Assembly (NCBI RefSeq): GCF_009730915.1
Contig: NW_024086423.1
Location: 62,001 to 126,000, forward strand
DNA from: Dioscorea cayenensis subsp. rotundata
Lineage: Eukaryota > Streptophyta > Magnoliopsida > Dioscoreales > Dioscoreaceae
Length of the DNA: 64,000 nucleotides
Reading direction: 5' to 3'
In this document: one piece after another, positions 1 to 11,644 of the stretch
Layout: every line of letters begins with the position of its first letter
How positions within the stretch are numbered: the first letter of the stretch is position 1
Notes under the pieces: generated by a model
Databases searched by the model: none
The model's input: only the letters and a program-made list of their open reading frames with translations
Told to the model about the DNA's origin: nothing
Position numbers and translations under genes: made by a program

Positions 1-61
1 AATTTAATTTCTATATTTACATGCTGATTTTACTGAGAATGATGCCTCTCTTGATTTGCAG

Positions 62-654
62 ATAATGATCTCTCTTTTATTCAAAATCTCAAACGGGCAG
101 TGCGTGAGGCTGCACTAGCTAAGCCTCTAAACAAAGAGTGGTCACAAGATAAAAGCAGTGATGATGGATCCGAACACTTCTTCATGCCCCTCTCAACAGG
201 CGGACTTTCCCATAAGGAAGCAGCAGATGCAGTTCCAAATCGGCGGAAACTCCGGTTGGTCTTTTCATCACCTGAAAATCAAGTTAGAAGTGTCACAGAC
301 CGCTCTTCAGATACTTCAAGCCAAATAACCACTGCAAGGAGTGTATATGACTCACATGGGTTTGAAGAGTATGAGAACCAACTGACTGGAGTTCAATCAG
401 CAACTGACTCTGATTATGCTACCATGTTTCAGAGAAAGTTTCCTGACATTGATGATGACCTAGATAATGTCTTCTCCCCTCCTTTGCTAATTGATTCTTC
501 ATTCTTTTCAGACGCATACGAGGACTTGCTAGGTAATTTTACCAGAAAAAAAAACCTTCCCATTCAATTAGGTGAAAGAGGAAGTCTGTTGATTTTTTCT
601 GTTTGTCTTGCAGCACCATTATCTGAAACTGATGCTGCTTTGATGGAGCGTTGA
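62..654 (+). CDS. AUG6: AUGMIN subunit 6, C-terminal exons (partial gene)
   Basis: This is the 3' end of a gene entering from the left edge. Exon 62-532 follows a TTGCAG acceptor, and the last exon is 614-654. The join gives ...YEDLLAPLSETDAALMER-stop. The segment FIQNLKRAVREAAL, the acidic DDGSEHFFMPLS stretch, and the tail VFSPPLL(I)DSSFFSDAYEDLLAPLSE match the C-terminus of plant HAUS6/AUG6 as I remember it. Augmin recruits gamma-tubulin to existing microtubules to branch spindle and phragmoplast arrays. The N-terminal HAUS6 domain lies outside the window. The intron (533-613) is only 81 nt; reading through it gives a short in-frame extension, so retention would change the tail only slightly. 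The 3' UTR runs on past 654. Confidence 0.82.
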
Positions 655-1720
655 CTACAAATCAAGTGTGACATTTTGAATCTATTTCTTCATGCTCTCT
701 GATGCTGTTAAAGAACGCTCAGAATTGGCAGGCTGCCATCCACAACATCAGAGAGTATTGCAGGCGTTTATGCTCTTCACAGGAATCAGCTACAGCACCA
801 GGTTTTTCTTGTAAAGTTCACTTAAGAGAGACCAGATGGATTCTTTTGTTGTAATAATCCACACATTTGAATGTAATTTCCTACCCAGGTTGTACTGTGT
901 TCCACATATTTGTTAAATTAGTTTTCTAAGCTTCTTTCTGCTTAATTCCCATTCAACCTCTGGGTAATGTCAGTAAAGAGTGGTTTTTTCTAGTATTTCA
1001 AAATTCTTAACCAAATTGATTCATCTTTACACTAATCATGTGAACAACTGTAAATCATCACATTGTTTCCTATTTGTTCTCTCTCTCATTCATGCTTATC
1101 ATTTCTTTGATGATTAGAATGTGCTGTAGTTTGAAACCTCTATTTGAATTCAATGTTCCACCCTTAGCTTGGGCATTGGCATTGAATGTGATGCACTATC
1201 ACAAAGTGCTTCCACTCCAACCACAACCTAATGATGGATCATTTGTGGGCTATAACACCATTATGTGATTCACAAATGTGCTGGTTGAGTAATATAGGGA
1301 CTTGCATGAGCTGTTCCATGTGAGGACATAGCATGAAATGCCGGCCATGTTCACCGGTTTTCATTCATGGTGCCTACTAAAGTTAACTTGTAGGTGAGGT
1401 GGTCCATAATCACACACAAGAGAGAATAGAAAAACTAAAGTTAAAGAATTAAAAAAAATTTGAAGTTTTGAGTGACATCTCTTTAACTCCTTCCATTTGA
1501 ATGAATGAATTCATAGTTGATTAATAGTTTGCTTAGTTTCTACTACTTTTATCTTGTTTTCACTCATTAAAACAAAGACACCTAATGCAATCACTTTTTT
1601 GTGATTTTTTTTTTAAAGAAAAGAAGACTTAAACTACTCCAATGACTCAACCTTCCACTTAAGAAAATACAACTAAAAATTCTTTTGTCATCATTCATTA
1701 ATTAATTCATTTATTCAAAC
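655..1720. other. 3' UTR of AUG6 and intergenic spacer
   Basis: The first few hundred bases are probably AUG6 3' UTR. The rest is AT-rich spacer. I see no credible coding exon; the 64-residue reading frame near 1074 has no supporting features. Confidence 0.5.
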
Positions 1721-2030
1721 AAATTAAGGAACGCTCCTCAATTTTCTTAGTGCCAGAGTTTCCACTCATTCTGGCGATCAAGATCCAGATGTAGCACATG
1801 AATAGTCCCTACACCTGTCTGACTAGACAGGTCTGATGATTCAAACAGTGTTTTTCGTCTGTTCAGCTTTTATCTTTGGCTTTTCCTCGTTTTTTCGTAC
1901 GTTGTTGTTATGTTGTACTTAATTTTATTCCTCACCTCTGGTGAGAGGACTGTTCTACTGTATCCTTTGCTTTTTCAATAAAGCTGTGGTTTATTCATAT
2001 TTTAAAAAAAAAAAAAAAATTAAAGAATGC
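1721..2030 (+). mobile_element. 5'-truncated LINE 3' end with target-site duplication
   Basis: A ~280-bp segment ends in AATAAAGCTGTGGTTTATTC followed by a poly(A) run (2003-2019), the usual 3' end of plant L1-type LINEs. It is bracketed by imperfect 14-bp direct repeats, AAATTAAGGAACGC (1721-1734) and AAATTAAAGAATGC (2017-2030), matching at 12 of 14 positions. Only the non-coding 3' tail is present, so it is a dead retroposed fragment. The repeat mismatches suggest an old insertion. Confidence 0.7.
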
Positions 2031-2640
2031 ATTGTTCTCACTCTATTTAAGATAGCAATTATCCACCAAACATTTTCTTATCCATTAATGTATATGTAAC
2101 CCTCTTTTTACTCCATATAAAATGCCTTTTTTTTTTTTCTTTTAATGTCAAGCATTATTTGTATTGGAAATGGACTGGATGGAACCAGAAATTGAATGCA
2201 AAAGACACTGAAGAAAAGGACAGAATGAATTGAAATCAAAGATAAGGGAAATTTAAAGCACAAAAAAGCAAAAGACTCAAATCCAAAGGCTAAGAGAAAA
2301 GACTGTCCCTACCTCCCAAGCATTTTGTCTAAAGTGTTGCCATTTCAAATCTCATCCATTAAGACTTTCAACAGTGAAAGTGAGCAACTCCTCAAAAGCA
2401 AAAGAAAAGCACCAATTTTTTTTTTCTCTGTCATTTATTGTGACATTTAATTATATTTTCGTATTATGTTTGGTGTCCAATGGGCATCAAAACCTGAGTG
2501 AAAGAAAATTTTATTATTAATTATTAATTATTAATTTAATTATGAAAAATGATCCCTTTCTCTTAAGTTTTCAGATTCTCTCTCTCTCTCTCTCCAGACC
2601 AAGCAAAGTGCAAATGCAACAGCAGATGATGCAGAGAAAG
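2031..2640. other. Upstream region of the PP2A B' gene
   Basis: AT-rich spacer that should hold the promoter of the B' gene. A CT microsatellite (about 2577-2596) lies just before the likely leader exon and is a common pyrimidine patch near plant start sites. I could not pick a convincing TATA box. Confidence 0.35.
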
Positions 2641-2655
2641 ATATGTATAGAAATT

Positions 2656-3255
2656 GGTGAGAATTCAATAGAATTTTTTTTTTTTTTTTAAAATTGTTAG
2701 GAGTTATTCATCTTGGTTTTTGTTTTTGAAATCATGAAGAAAAATTTTGGCTTTTTTTGTGTTCTGGATCTCTCAAACTGTTGTGTTTGGTTTATTCTGT
2801 TTGCAAAATTTTATCTGTTTGTCATCTGGATTGGGTTTCAAGATTGTTATGGTCATAGAATACGGTAAAAACTCAACAGAAACTCAAAAAAATTATGTTA
2901 TCAGTTATCCGTCTTGGTTTTCTCTGTATTCATGAAGAAAAATCTCAGTTTTTATGGATTTTGGTTCTCTAATGCTGTTTTCTTTCGCTTATTTTCTTAT
3001 TTATTTATTTATTTATTTTATCTGGACGGGCTTTTAAGACTGTTATGGCGTAGAGCTTGGTAAGAATTCAGTAGAAATTTTTTTTTTAAAAAAAAATTTG
3101 CTAGTATTTGCAAATCTTGATTTTCTCTGTATTTGTGAAGAAAAATCTCAGCTTTTAGGTGTATTTGATCTCTCATGCTGTGGTGTTTGGCCTCTTTTCT
3201 TGTAAAAAGTTTATCTTTCTGTGATCTGGATTGGTTTTCATGACTGTGATAGGCT
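2656..3255 (+). repeat. Three tandem ~200-bp units in the 5' leader intron of the B' gene
   Basis: Three diverged copies begin near 2656, 2864 and 3059, a period of 195-208 bp. Each starts with a splice-donor-like GGTRARAAYTCARYAGAA block, then an A/T run, a TCTTGGTTTTctct...GAAGAAAAATCTCAG stretch, a TGTGTTTGG stretch, and ends CTGGATTGGGTTTCA-like. The unit therefore carries the intron's own 5' splice-site context, so three competing donors are possible. The units lie between a transcribed-looking leader and the start codon at 3599. Confidence 0.75.
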
Positions 3256-3598
3256 TTGCTGTTGTTGTACTTAGCTTGAAGCTTATTACTTTAGGAGAGT
3301 GGAGAACAACGAGAGGGATTGGTATTGATCATTGCTAATAGTTGGTTTATAGTGGATTCTGGCTTCTGGGTTCTGGAATTTGATTCAGTGGTCAAATGAC
3401 TAGGGTTTTGACCAATTTGATTTCTATTGAGATGAGGAAAGGTTGAAAGGATTGAATTCTCACTGATTATTGAGGCAAATCTGATTTAGATGAGAAAAAA
3501 TGGCACATTTTGGTGGGCTTGATTCGTAGTTTGGCAAAAAGTATCATCCTGCATCTGAACTGTGAAACTTAAGGTTTTGCATTTGTCTATTGTAAGAT

Positions 3599-5447
3599 AT
3601 GATCAAGCAGATATTTGGTCGGCTTCCTCGAAAGCCATCGAAATCAGCAGAAAGCCGGGAGGATAGTGCTGCCACTGCTACTCTATCGTCGAATTCTTCT
3701 GTTAATTCTCGCAGTGGGGAGTCATCGATCAGTAGGCCCTTGAGTTCTCACAATTTTGTTACTCCTGGCTCATATTCAGAATACTGTTATGGGGGCAAAA
3801 CATACCCAACTATTGATTCAAAGCTCAATGGTAATTTGCTTTCCCCTACTTATGAAGCACTTCCAAGCTTTAAGGATGTTCCAATCTCTGAAAAGCAAAA
3901 CTTGTTCATCAAAAAGTTGAATTTTTGCTGCAAAGTGTTTGACTTCACTGATCAGACAAAGAGCTTGAAAGAGAAAGAGGCTAAGAGGCAGGCATTGTTG
4001 GAGCTCGCCGACTATGTGACTTCGGTTAATGGGAAGTTCACTGAGTATGTCATGCAAGAAATCATCAAAATGGTGTCTGCCAACTTGTTTAGGCCTTTTC
4101 TTCCTGCTCCTCGCGAGGGTAAAATTATTGAAGCTCTTGATTTGGAAGAGGAAGAACCTCTGATGGATCCAGCATGGCCACATTTACAGATTGTTTATGA
4201 GTTATTTTTAAGGTTTGTTGGATCGGCAGAGACAGATGCTAAGTTGGCGAAGAGATATATAGATCATTCTTTTGTTCTGAGGTTGCTGGATCTCTTTGAG
4301 TCTGATGATCCGAGAGAACGAGAATACTTGAAGACAATCCTTCACCGAATCTATGGTAAATTTATGGTGCATCGGCCATTTATCAGAAAAGCTATCAACA
4401 ACATTTTCTATCGGTTTATCTTTGAGACCGAAAAACACAACGGAATAGCAGAGCTATTGGAGGTTTTGGGAAGTATAATAAATGGGTTTGCTTTGCCACT
4501 CAAAGAAGAACACAAGTTGTTTCTTGTTCGAGCTTTGATTCCACTTCACAAACCAAGGTGTATATCGGCGTATCATCAACAATTATCGTATTGCATCACC
4601 CAATTTGTTGAGAAGGACTGTAAGCTTGCTGATACTGTTATAAGGGGGTTGTTGAAGTACTGGCCTATTACAAATAGTTCTAAGGAGGTCTTATTCTTAG
4701 GAGAGCTGGAGGAAGTCTTGGAAGCAACTCAGCCATCAGAGTTTCAGCGGTGTATGGTACCTCTTTTCCATCGGATAGCCCATTGCTTGAGTAGTTCTCA
4801 CTTTCAGGTAACAAGCTTGCTGAAGTTTTTAGTATGCTAATTCACCTTGACTGGTAGCTGCATAGTTTGAAGTGACAAGTGTATAACATCTTATGAATTC
4901 AATATATATTGCCTGCATAAACAAGTTTGTTCATATAATTATCTTCATTCAATGTTCTGCATTTTTCGTTTTTTGGAAACATTGTTTGAACATGTGGATG
5001 CATGCAACAAGTGAAATCACTGTTGAATTCATCTACTTGTTTTTTCAGCAAAATTCCTCACAATAAGATTGTTGTGAATAGCATTGTGACTTGCACTAAT
5101 TCTTGCAGGTGGCTGAGAGAGCATTGTTTTTCTGGAACAATGATCATATCGATAACATGATTAAACAAAACCACAAAGTGATACTGCCAATTATCTTCCC
5201 TGCACTAGAAAGAAATACAAGGAGTCATTGGAGCCAAGCTGTTCAGAGCCTAACATTAAACATCCGAAAACTCTTCTCTGATCACGATCCTGAGCTATTT
5301 GAGCAATGTTTGCAAAAATTTGAGGAAGATGAAGCCAAACAGAACAATATCAAAGCGAAGCGTGAAGCCTTGTGGAACCAATTGGAAGACATTGCAGCTT
5401 CAAAAGCTCTCACTGCAACTCACCAAACGTCGTCTTTAGAGAATTAA
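3599..5447 (+). CDS. PP2A regulatory subunit B' (B56), gamma/zeta-like
   Basis: Coding exons are 3599-4807 and 5109-5447, joined in phase 0 to give 515 aa. The product is a HEAT-like B56 subunit that selects substrates and localisation for the PP2A A/C core. The N-terminus [16 protein letters not shown] is the plant B' signature, followed by a Ser-rich variable stretch (about residues 17-75). The B56 core runs from about residue 85 (LPSFKDVP) to 500 and includes the highly conserved [16 protein letters not shown], [27 protein letters not shown] and [10 protein letters not shown] segments. Length and the single late intron fit the family. The start is the first ATG of this frame, preceded by a long leader intron. 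The similarity is closer to the gamma/zeta group than to kappa. Confidence 0.95.
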
Positions 5448-6700
5448 TGATAGATTTATTAGTTCGATATGCTCTATATATATATATAACTTTGAGAGAT
5501 CGAATGCTTGAAGACTTCAGAGTAGACTGTATATAGAGGAGACCGTGTATATAAAGGGCCTTTAATCGCAACAATTCTGGCTAGAATTCAGAGGAACACT
5601 GGTGATCAGTTACAGCAATTTTGGTTGACATTCTGAAAGGGTGACCTTCCAAATTTGCAGGTAAGTTCTTACCCTTCCATTCATGATTGTCCATCTAAGA
5701 TTTATCGAAAAATTTCTTTTATTTTTATTTTTACTTTTTGTTTATGAATCTGTCTATCTATCTTCTTAATTAGTTTTGTTTTCATGGTGTGTGTAACATG
5801 GATGTGATTATGTACTCATTATTAAGCATTAGTCTAAAACATGAACTCCAAACATTGGTTGAGTGTGTAGGGAGATGGAAATTCAATAAAATGAATACTA
5901 GTGTTTTGCATTTAAATTAATTTTCTCTCTGAATTTCTATACTAGTTTACTTGACAAAGCTTGAAATGAATCTATGTTTAGTTTATTGTTATTTAGAAAT
6001 TAATACTTGTCCAATATACAACATTATAAGTAAGAAATAAGCAAATCTATGCACAGTTACTTATATATATCTAAAATCTAATGCAGAAATCGACAAACAT
6101 TATAAATTCTAGTCCAACGTCTAAAACATATATAATTGATCATCGAACTGATCGAAAGTAATAGAATGCAAGTAATAGAATATCCAAAATTCCGCTTTTC
6201 ATAAGCCATGACATAGTCAACTGTGAACTCCATATAATTGAACTTATTAAATCCATAATCCACCTTTGCATGACCTCATGCTGATACCAAACAAATTAAA
6301 AACCAAAATCCAATGCTAGTTCACTAATCAAACACTTAAACCCAATGATCTTGGAGTTCCATTTGAGCCTCTAATGATCAATGGAGTTGGACGGCCTAAG
6401 AAGACAAGGATTGATGCTAAGAGAGTCAATACAATAAGACAACAACTAAGGCCACTAGGCCAGCATTGTATCTTTCCATTGTTAATTATCTTGTGATTTA
6501 TGTGGTCCCATTAATGGCTTTTCCCATTGATCTATGTTTCTTTATTTGCTTAGTGCCATAACTCAAGGGAACAACCCATTTAAGCTTAGCTACCTTTCTA
6601 GCTCTATGCTATCAATTCATCCAACCTCTTGTTATTAACGTTCCTTGTACTATGCCTTTTATCTTTTCTCTTTGTTGCTTTTAAATACAATGAATATATT
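5448..6700. other. 3' UTR of PP2A B' gene and intergenic spacer
   Basis: A TA microsatellite follows the stop (about 5467-5486). The remainder is AT-rich with no supported gene on either strand. Confidence 0.45.
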
Positions 6701-6714
6701 CATTTGAATTACTG

Positions 6715-6722
6715 TATAAATA
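6715..6722 (+). promoter_or_regulatory. TATA box of the GRAS gene
   Basis: TATAAATA sits 77 nt before the first in-frame ATG (6799). A start site about 30 nt downstream would leave a ~50-nt leader, which agrees with the ATG at 6799. Confidence 0.55.
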
Positions 6723-6798
6723 CATACAATGAGTGATGCTTTGAGGGTCTTTGCATCTTCTTCTTGATCAAAGAGATATAGATCAAAGCAAGAGATCA

Positions 6799-8268
6799 AT
6801 GTATCCTGGCCTTCACTGCAAATCATACAATGAAGATGATCAACCCAATCTTCTCAACCTTAACATGTTTAAACTATCCACTTATCCATTTTCCCTCCTT
6901 CCCACTAGTAACTTGGACCTCTCTTTCTCCACTTGGGACTTCAACAACAAGAGACCCAAAACCTCATCCAACCCAGTTCAAGTTCCAGTTGCAGAAGCTC
7001 AACGCAATGAACCAACCATTAATGGTGCACGCAAGCTCCGGTTTCGAGATCACATCGGAACTTACAAGCAAAGATTCTGGGCAACTGAAGCTGTTGATGC
7101 ATCAATTAACATTGAGAATTATGATTCTGGTGATGGCACCAATGGCATGCAATTAGTTCAGCAATTGATCTCATGCGCTGAGGCAGTGGCGTGCCGAGAC
7201 CGTGCTCAGGCCTCGATACTCTTAACCGAGCTACGCGCGAAAGCGATGGTGTTCGGTACTTCATTCCAGCGTGTCGCGTCTTGTTTCGTCCAAGGCTTGG
7301 TTGATCGTTTAATGTTGGTTCAACCGATAGGTGCGTGCGGCTCGCGTGCGGCGGCAGCAGCAACAACAACAACGACGGTCGAGTGGGACGAAGCATTGAG
7401 CCTGGTTTACGACACATGCCCATACATCCAGTTCGGTCACTTCGTGGCGAACTCGGCCATTTTGGAAGCCTTTGAGGGAGAGAGTTTGGTTCACATTGTG
7501 GACCTTGGCATGACTTTGGGCTTGGCTCATGGTCATCAATGGCGTAAGCTTTTGCAAAGCCTCGCGTCACGTTCACCGGCCCTTCGCCGTGTGCGCATCA
7601 CCGCAGTCGGGTCGAACACCGACCGGCTGATCATCATCGGAACCGAGCTTGAGTCTTATGCTCATACACTTAATATTAACCTTGAATTCTCTGTTATTGC
7701 TACCAACTTAGAAAACTTAAAACCAGAACAAATTAACATCAGAGAAGGAGAGGTTTTGGCAGTGAATAGCATACTACAACTGCACTGTGTTGTGAAAGAA
7801 AGCCGTGGAGCACTAAACACAGTGCTTCAAATGATACATGAGTTAGCACCAAGAGTGTTAGTGCTTGTTGAACAGGATTCAAGTCACAATGGGCCATTTT
7901 TTCTTGGGAGGTTTATGGAGGCATTGCATTATTACTCAGCGATATTTGACTCGCTTGATGTGATGATGCCAAAGTATGACACAAAGAGAGCGAAGATGGA
8001 GCAGTTTTACTTTGGAGAGGAGATAAAGAATATAGTGAGTTGTGAAGGGGGAGGGAGAGTGGAGAGACATGAGAGAGTGGATCAGTGGAGGAGGAGGATG
8101 AGTAGAGCTGGGTTTCAGCCGGCGCCGGTGAAGGTTGTCTCGGAGGTGAAGGAGTGGTTGGTGAAGGTGGTGAGTTGTGAGGGGTTTACTGTTGGTGAAG
8201 AGAAGGGTTGTTTGGTGCTTGGTTGGAAGTCTAAGCCTGTTATTGCTGCTTCTTGTTGGAAGTGTTAA
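6799..8268 (+). CDS. GRAS-family transcriptional regulator, RAD1-like
   Basis: Intronless, 489 aa. The frame is open from 6751 but has no ATG before 6799 (MYPGLHCKSYNEDD), so I start there. The GRAS domain begins near residue 115: LHR I (LVQQLISCAEAVACRD), the VHIID-type motif as VHIVDLGMTLGLAHGHQW, the LHR II region with VNSILQLHCVVKESRGALN, the PFYRE region (LVEQDSSHNGPFFLGRF), and a SAW end (LVLGWKSKPVIAASCWKC). There is no DELLA motif, although such proteins are often labelled DELLA RGL1-like. The VDLGMTLGL variant and the LQLHCVVKESRGAL block resemble RAD1 (REQUIRED FOR ARBUSCULE DEVELOPMENT 1) as I remember it. If so, it acts in the nucleus during arbuscular mycorrhizal symbiosis. An Ala5-Thr5 tract follows RLMLVQPIGACGSR. 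GRAS identity is certain; the RAD1 assignment is moderate. Confidence 0.9.
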   Translation: MYPGLHCKSYNEDDQPNLLNLNMFKLSTYPFSLLPTSNLDLSFSTWDFNNKRPKTSSNPVQVPVAEAQRNEPTINGARKLRFRDHIGTYKQRFWATEAVDASINIENYDSGDGTNGMQLVQQLISCAEAVACRDRAQASILLTELRAKAMVFGTSFQRVASCFVQGLVDRLMLVQPIGACGSRAAAAATTTTTVEWDEALSLVYDTCPYIQFGHFVANSAILEAFEGESLVHIVDLGMTLGLAHGHQWRKLLQSLASRSPALRRVRITAVGSNTDRLIIIGTELESYAHTLNINLEFSVIATNLENLKPEQINIREGEVLAVNSILQLHCVVKESRGALNTVLQMIHELAPRVLVLVEQDSSHNGPFFLGRFMEALHYYSAIFDSLDVMMPKYDTKRAKMEQFYFGEEIKNIVSCEGGGRVERHERVDQWRRRMSRAGFQPAPVKVVSEVKEWLVKVVSCEGFTVGEEKGCLVLGWKSKPVIAASCWKC

Positions 8269-8973
8269 GAGATTAATTACTTATTATGTTGTTGATTTGC
8301 ATGGAAAGACTGTGTGAACTGTGAGGGAATAAGAGCTGCTTGCTTTGCTTTTGTTTTCAGTTTTAAGGTGTTTGACTTTAATGTATAAAGTCAAACAGTT
8401 TGATTACTTATTAATAATAAAAAAAATGTGTGTTTGTATTATTTATCTATATTATCAAATAAATAAATAATAAATAAGTATGAGTATTTGAGTGGTTTTT
8501 TAAATTTTTTTTTTTTAATGAACTTTGTTTTATGTTGTAAATTTTATGGTAAAGGAGGTGTTTATGATTTTAATAAAATACGGTGTGTTATTTGAAAAAT
8601 GTGGAAAAAGAGTGTAGTCCAGGAACTAATTTGTAATTCCATAAAATAAAGGCTATTTTATAAAAATTTGTCATGGAGTATCTATTTGTGATTTCAAAAA
8701 AGACAGGGTGTTATTCAAAATATTTGCAATAACAGTCCAGGGACCCATTTGTAGTTTCTTAAAACCAAGGGTGTTTTCCGCAAAGTTTGAAACGGTGGTG
8801 GATGCTAAACCAGCAGAGCCAGCCAGAAGCCCAGAACCACAAAAGCTTAATGGGCCCACCAGAAATAAGCCCATAAGAGTGGGGCCCATTTGAATCCCAA
8901 GTCACCAAACAAACTCTGAGCCAAAACTCTCAGTTTTGGATAAGAGAAAGAGAGAGAGAGAGAGAGAGTAGCC
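8269..8973. other. Spacer between GRAS gene and HHL1, with a degenerate tandem repeat
   Basis: Between about 8570 and 8790 a ~118-bp unit occurs twice with heavy divergence (GTCCAGGAACTAATTTGTA at 8617, GTCCAGGGACCCATTTGTA at 8735). A GA microsatellite (8947-8968) lies just before the HHL1 start codon, in its leader. No gene is seen. Confidence 0.5.
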
Positions 8974-10757
8974 ATGGAGGTGGGGATGGCTGTGCGCGCT
9001 CTAGTTCGCATCCCTCTCTCGGCGAGACTCCAGGAAGATGCCTTCTTGCGGGGATCTCCACTCCCAACTCGCTCCAGGAGCAGCAGCAGCAGTAGCTCAA
9101 GGAATGGTGGTGAGAAGCCAGGCAGGGCACTGGTAGTAGAAGCCAAGGGAAAGAAGGGCATGATGGGTCGCCAGTTCCAGCGCCCTCCTCCCCCTCCTCT
9201 CCCTAAGATCGAGGATGACGGCAATCCCAAGTTCGTCATCTTTATCCGCAGCTCCAACGTACTTTCCCTTCTCTTCTCTATCTCCAAAATTATTCTTTTG
9301 TTTGATTTCAGTTACTGTCATCTGTGTGAGAGAGAAAGATGAATCTTTTATATATATATATCTATATATATATATATATATATATATTGATCTTCAGGTG
9401 TATCTTTGGTACCCACTAACTCTGGTAACTGGTGGTACAACGGCAAAAATCATGGTTGCTGCTAAAGATAATTTTCTTGGCAAGTATCTTTATAAAGACA
9501 CCATTGCCAGAAATCTTGCAGCTGTTATTTACAAAGTAATGTTTTACTATGGCCTTTCATGATTGATTGTGTGTGGGAATTTATCAAAATGATTTATTTT
9601 ATTTTTTTTTAAGTCTTGGTTTGTTTACTTGAATTTCTTCTCTGTTTGGCTCTGATTTTATGATATTGTGTACTGCATTCAATCAGGATGAGAAGGATAT
9701 ACAGAAGACAGCATTTAAGCAATTTCGTGTGTTGCGGACAGCTCCTTCATTTAGATATGGATATAAGCTTGTGGTAAGCAGCAGTGTATATAACTAGTGG
9801 TTCTGGTGTTCTTGAGTTCTCTCACGAAGGGTGTTAAAATTTATCTGCAATTTTAATTAATTCCTTTCCTCAAATGTATGTAGGTAAATGGCAACGTGAG
9901 AGCTGCACTTTCTACATCTGATGTTATTGAAGTATGTTTCCCTGTCATTTAATTTTTTAGTCTTAGTTCTTATGTTGTATATGTTTAAGAGTCAGTGGTT
10001 TTCTTGCTTTCTTTTACTTTCCAGGCAGCCATTGTTCATGGTTTTGTCAGCTTGTATTTAGATATTCAAATTTGTTAGTTTATAATTTCTATCCATGATA
10101 CTGCTGTCATTTATTTATTGGGAATTTTTATGATTCATGAGAGTCCCTAAAGTGACCAGAAAAGAGAGCAACCTGGTTTATTTAATTGTAAGCACTTCAC
10201 AATGTTCACATCGCTTCGTCTGCAATTCTCCATCCTTCTTATTTATCATGATTTCAGGGACTTAGCTGTTATATTATTTGATTTTTATAGTGGCAAATAT
10301 GCAATTCATTGGGCTGTAGCTTAACAGAGACTGAATATGGATAGGCAAAGGATTTCATTAGGAATCAAATTTGTATAAAGGTTTCAGAGAGGACTAAGGC
10401 AATCGGTTTATGCATGTCGTTACCATGGGCAATTCAGATATTGAAGTGTCCAATGTAACTTTGCACATTTAACTTGTCTATGGCTAGAACCAATGAAACC
10501 AGTCTTCTTCAGGTTTCTAGATGAAATATTGATTTTCCTTGGCTCTAATTTCTTGAAACACCTGATCATATTTTTTTTAAGCTTGTCATAACATTTTAAC
10601 TTTGTTTCAGCTACCTCCACAAGAGGAGCTTAAAACTGTCATTGATAAAGTGAAGGACTTCTTTGGTGAAGCGACAAGTGGTGCAAAAGAATCATTTGGG
10701 AAACTTACTTCCTTGTCGGCGGTGTCTAGCAGTGAACCAGAGTCTGAATCGCAGTAA
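8974..10757 (+). CDS. HHL1: HHL1 (hypersensitive to high light 1), chloroplast
   Basis: Five coding exons: 8974-9258, 9398-9535, 9687-9773, 9884-9931 and 10611-10757, all joined in phase 0, total 234 aa. The N-terminus MEVGMAVRALVRIPLSARLQ with Ser/Arg-rich sequence looks like a chloroplast transit peptide (to about residue 55). The conserved body follows: VEAKGKKGM, QRPPPPPLPKIEDDGNPKFV, VYLWYPLTLVTGGTTAKIMV, DNFLGKYLYKDTIARNLAAV, FRVLRTAPSFRYGYKLV, and a C-terminal amphipathic KVKDFFGEATSGAKESFGK. The family is a thylakoid-associated protein that works with LQY1 in photosystem II repair under high light. Intron 1 contains a long TA microsatellite (about 9346-9387). The stop lies in CAGTAAGTT, which resembles a splice donor. 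Confidence 0.9.
9346..9387. repeat. (TA)n microsatellite in HHL1 intron 1
   Basis: Near-perfect TA dinucleotide run with one interruption, ending just before the exon 2 acceptor. Confidence 0.9.
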
Positions 10758-11562
10758 GTTTTGAGAATCACATTCAGATTCATCCGCCCTCTTTCAGTAA
10801 ACCAAAATCGATCTTCTGCCTTTCTTTGCACAAAATATTTCTCATAAACATATGGTGATAACTATCATAACTTTAACCAACCATTAAGCTGAGTATTCCA
10901 ATGGTAATCATGGCCTCAGTTATAACTTCATATGGATAAGTGGCAATATCTTCCGAGGCACCTACATTATAATTTCATCTAGCTTTGCTGATCTAGATAG
11001 GTCATTCCTTTTGTAGGGTCGAGAGCTAGAGCTAGAAGCAAAGCCTCATCAACCATGGATTTGATCAGAGGGCCTGAAATGATAATATCATTAGTAATGT
11101 TAAGCCCTGCAAACCTGTCCATATGAATGATCAATCCAACAATGTAAGCTTGTTGTAATCCGTTTCTTCTTGCTCATATATGTAATTTTTGAATATTACT
11201 TTTCCTATTTCATTTTGCCCGAGTAATTTCTGATGATCATATGCTCCGAAAATTTTGGTGTGATATATATATATATATATATATATATGGCTTAAATGAT
11301 GGTCAAGCATCTCTATCTCTGACTATTGAAATAACAATCAGAAAACAGGTGCAGAAATGTCCATGTTCAAGGAGTTCATATTGAACGCGGCCTATTCATG
11401 GAGAGAGTTTCCTGTCTCAATTTTTTTTTTTTTTTAAAAAAAAACTATATCTTGACTGACTTCATAGCAATCATGTGGCCCTCAAACATACATTTCATTA
11501 TCTTAAACAAGCCATGATCTGGCAGCATCTATACTGCATTGATTCACATCATGGCATTCTTC
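10758..11562. other. Intergenic spacer HHL1 - MYB
   Basis: HHL1 3' UTR followed by spacer. A TA microsatellite is at about 11263-11288. I see no gene. Confidence 0.5.
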
Positions 11563-11570
11563 TATAAATA
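11563..11570 (+). promoter_or_regulatory. TATA box of the MYB gene
   Basis: TATAAATA lies 82 nt upstream of the MYB ATG, leaving room for a ~50-nt leader. Confidence 0.6.
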
Positions 11571-11644
11571 GTCTTTCAAATGCTAGCTTCTTCTACTCTG
11601 TTATACTTTGTTTGTTTGCTTGTTTGGAGAGTGAGTTTCTTAGA

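Noticed and set aside
1074-1268. 64-codon frame after AUG6
   Set aside because: No homologue recognised, no promoter or splice context; ordinary spacer.
2747-2935. Short frame in the PP2A B' leader
   Set aside because: Overlaps two tandem repeat units and AT-rich intron sequence; no coding character.
7106-7576. Minus-strand open frames opposite the GRAS gene
   Set aside because: Shadows of the strongly coding plus strand; no domain or codon signal of their own.
9097-9321. Minus-strand frame opposite HHL1 exon 1
   Set aside because: Shadow of the transit-peptide exon and its pyrimidine-rich flank.
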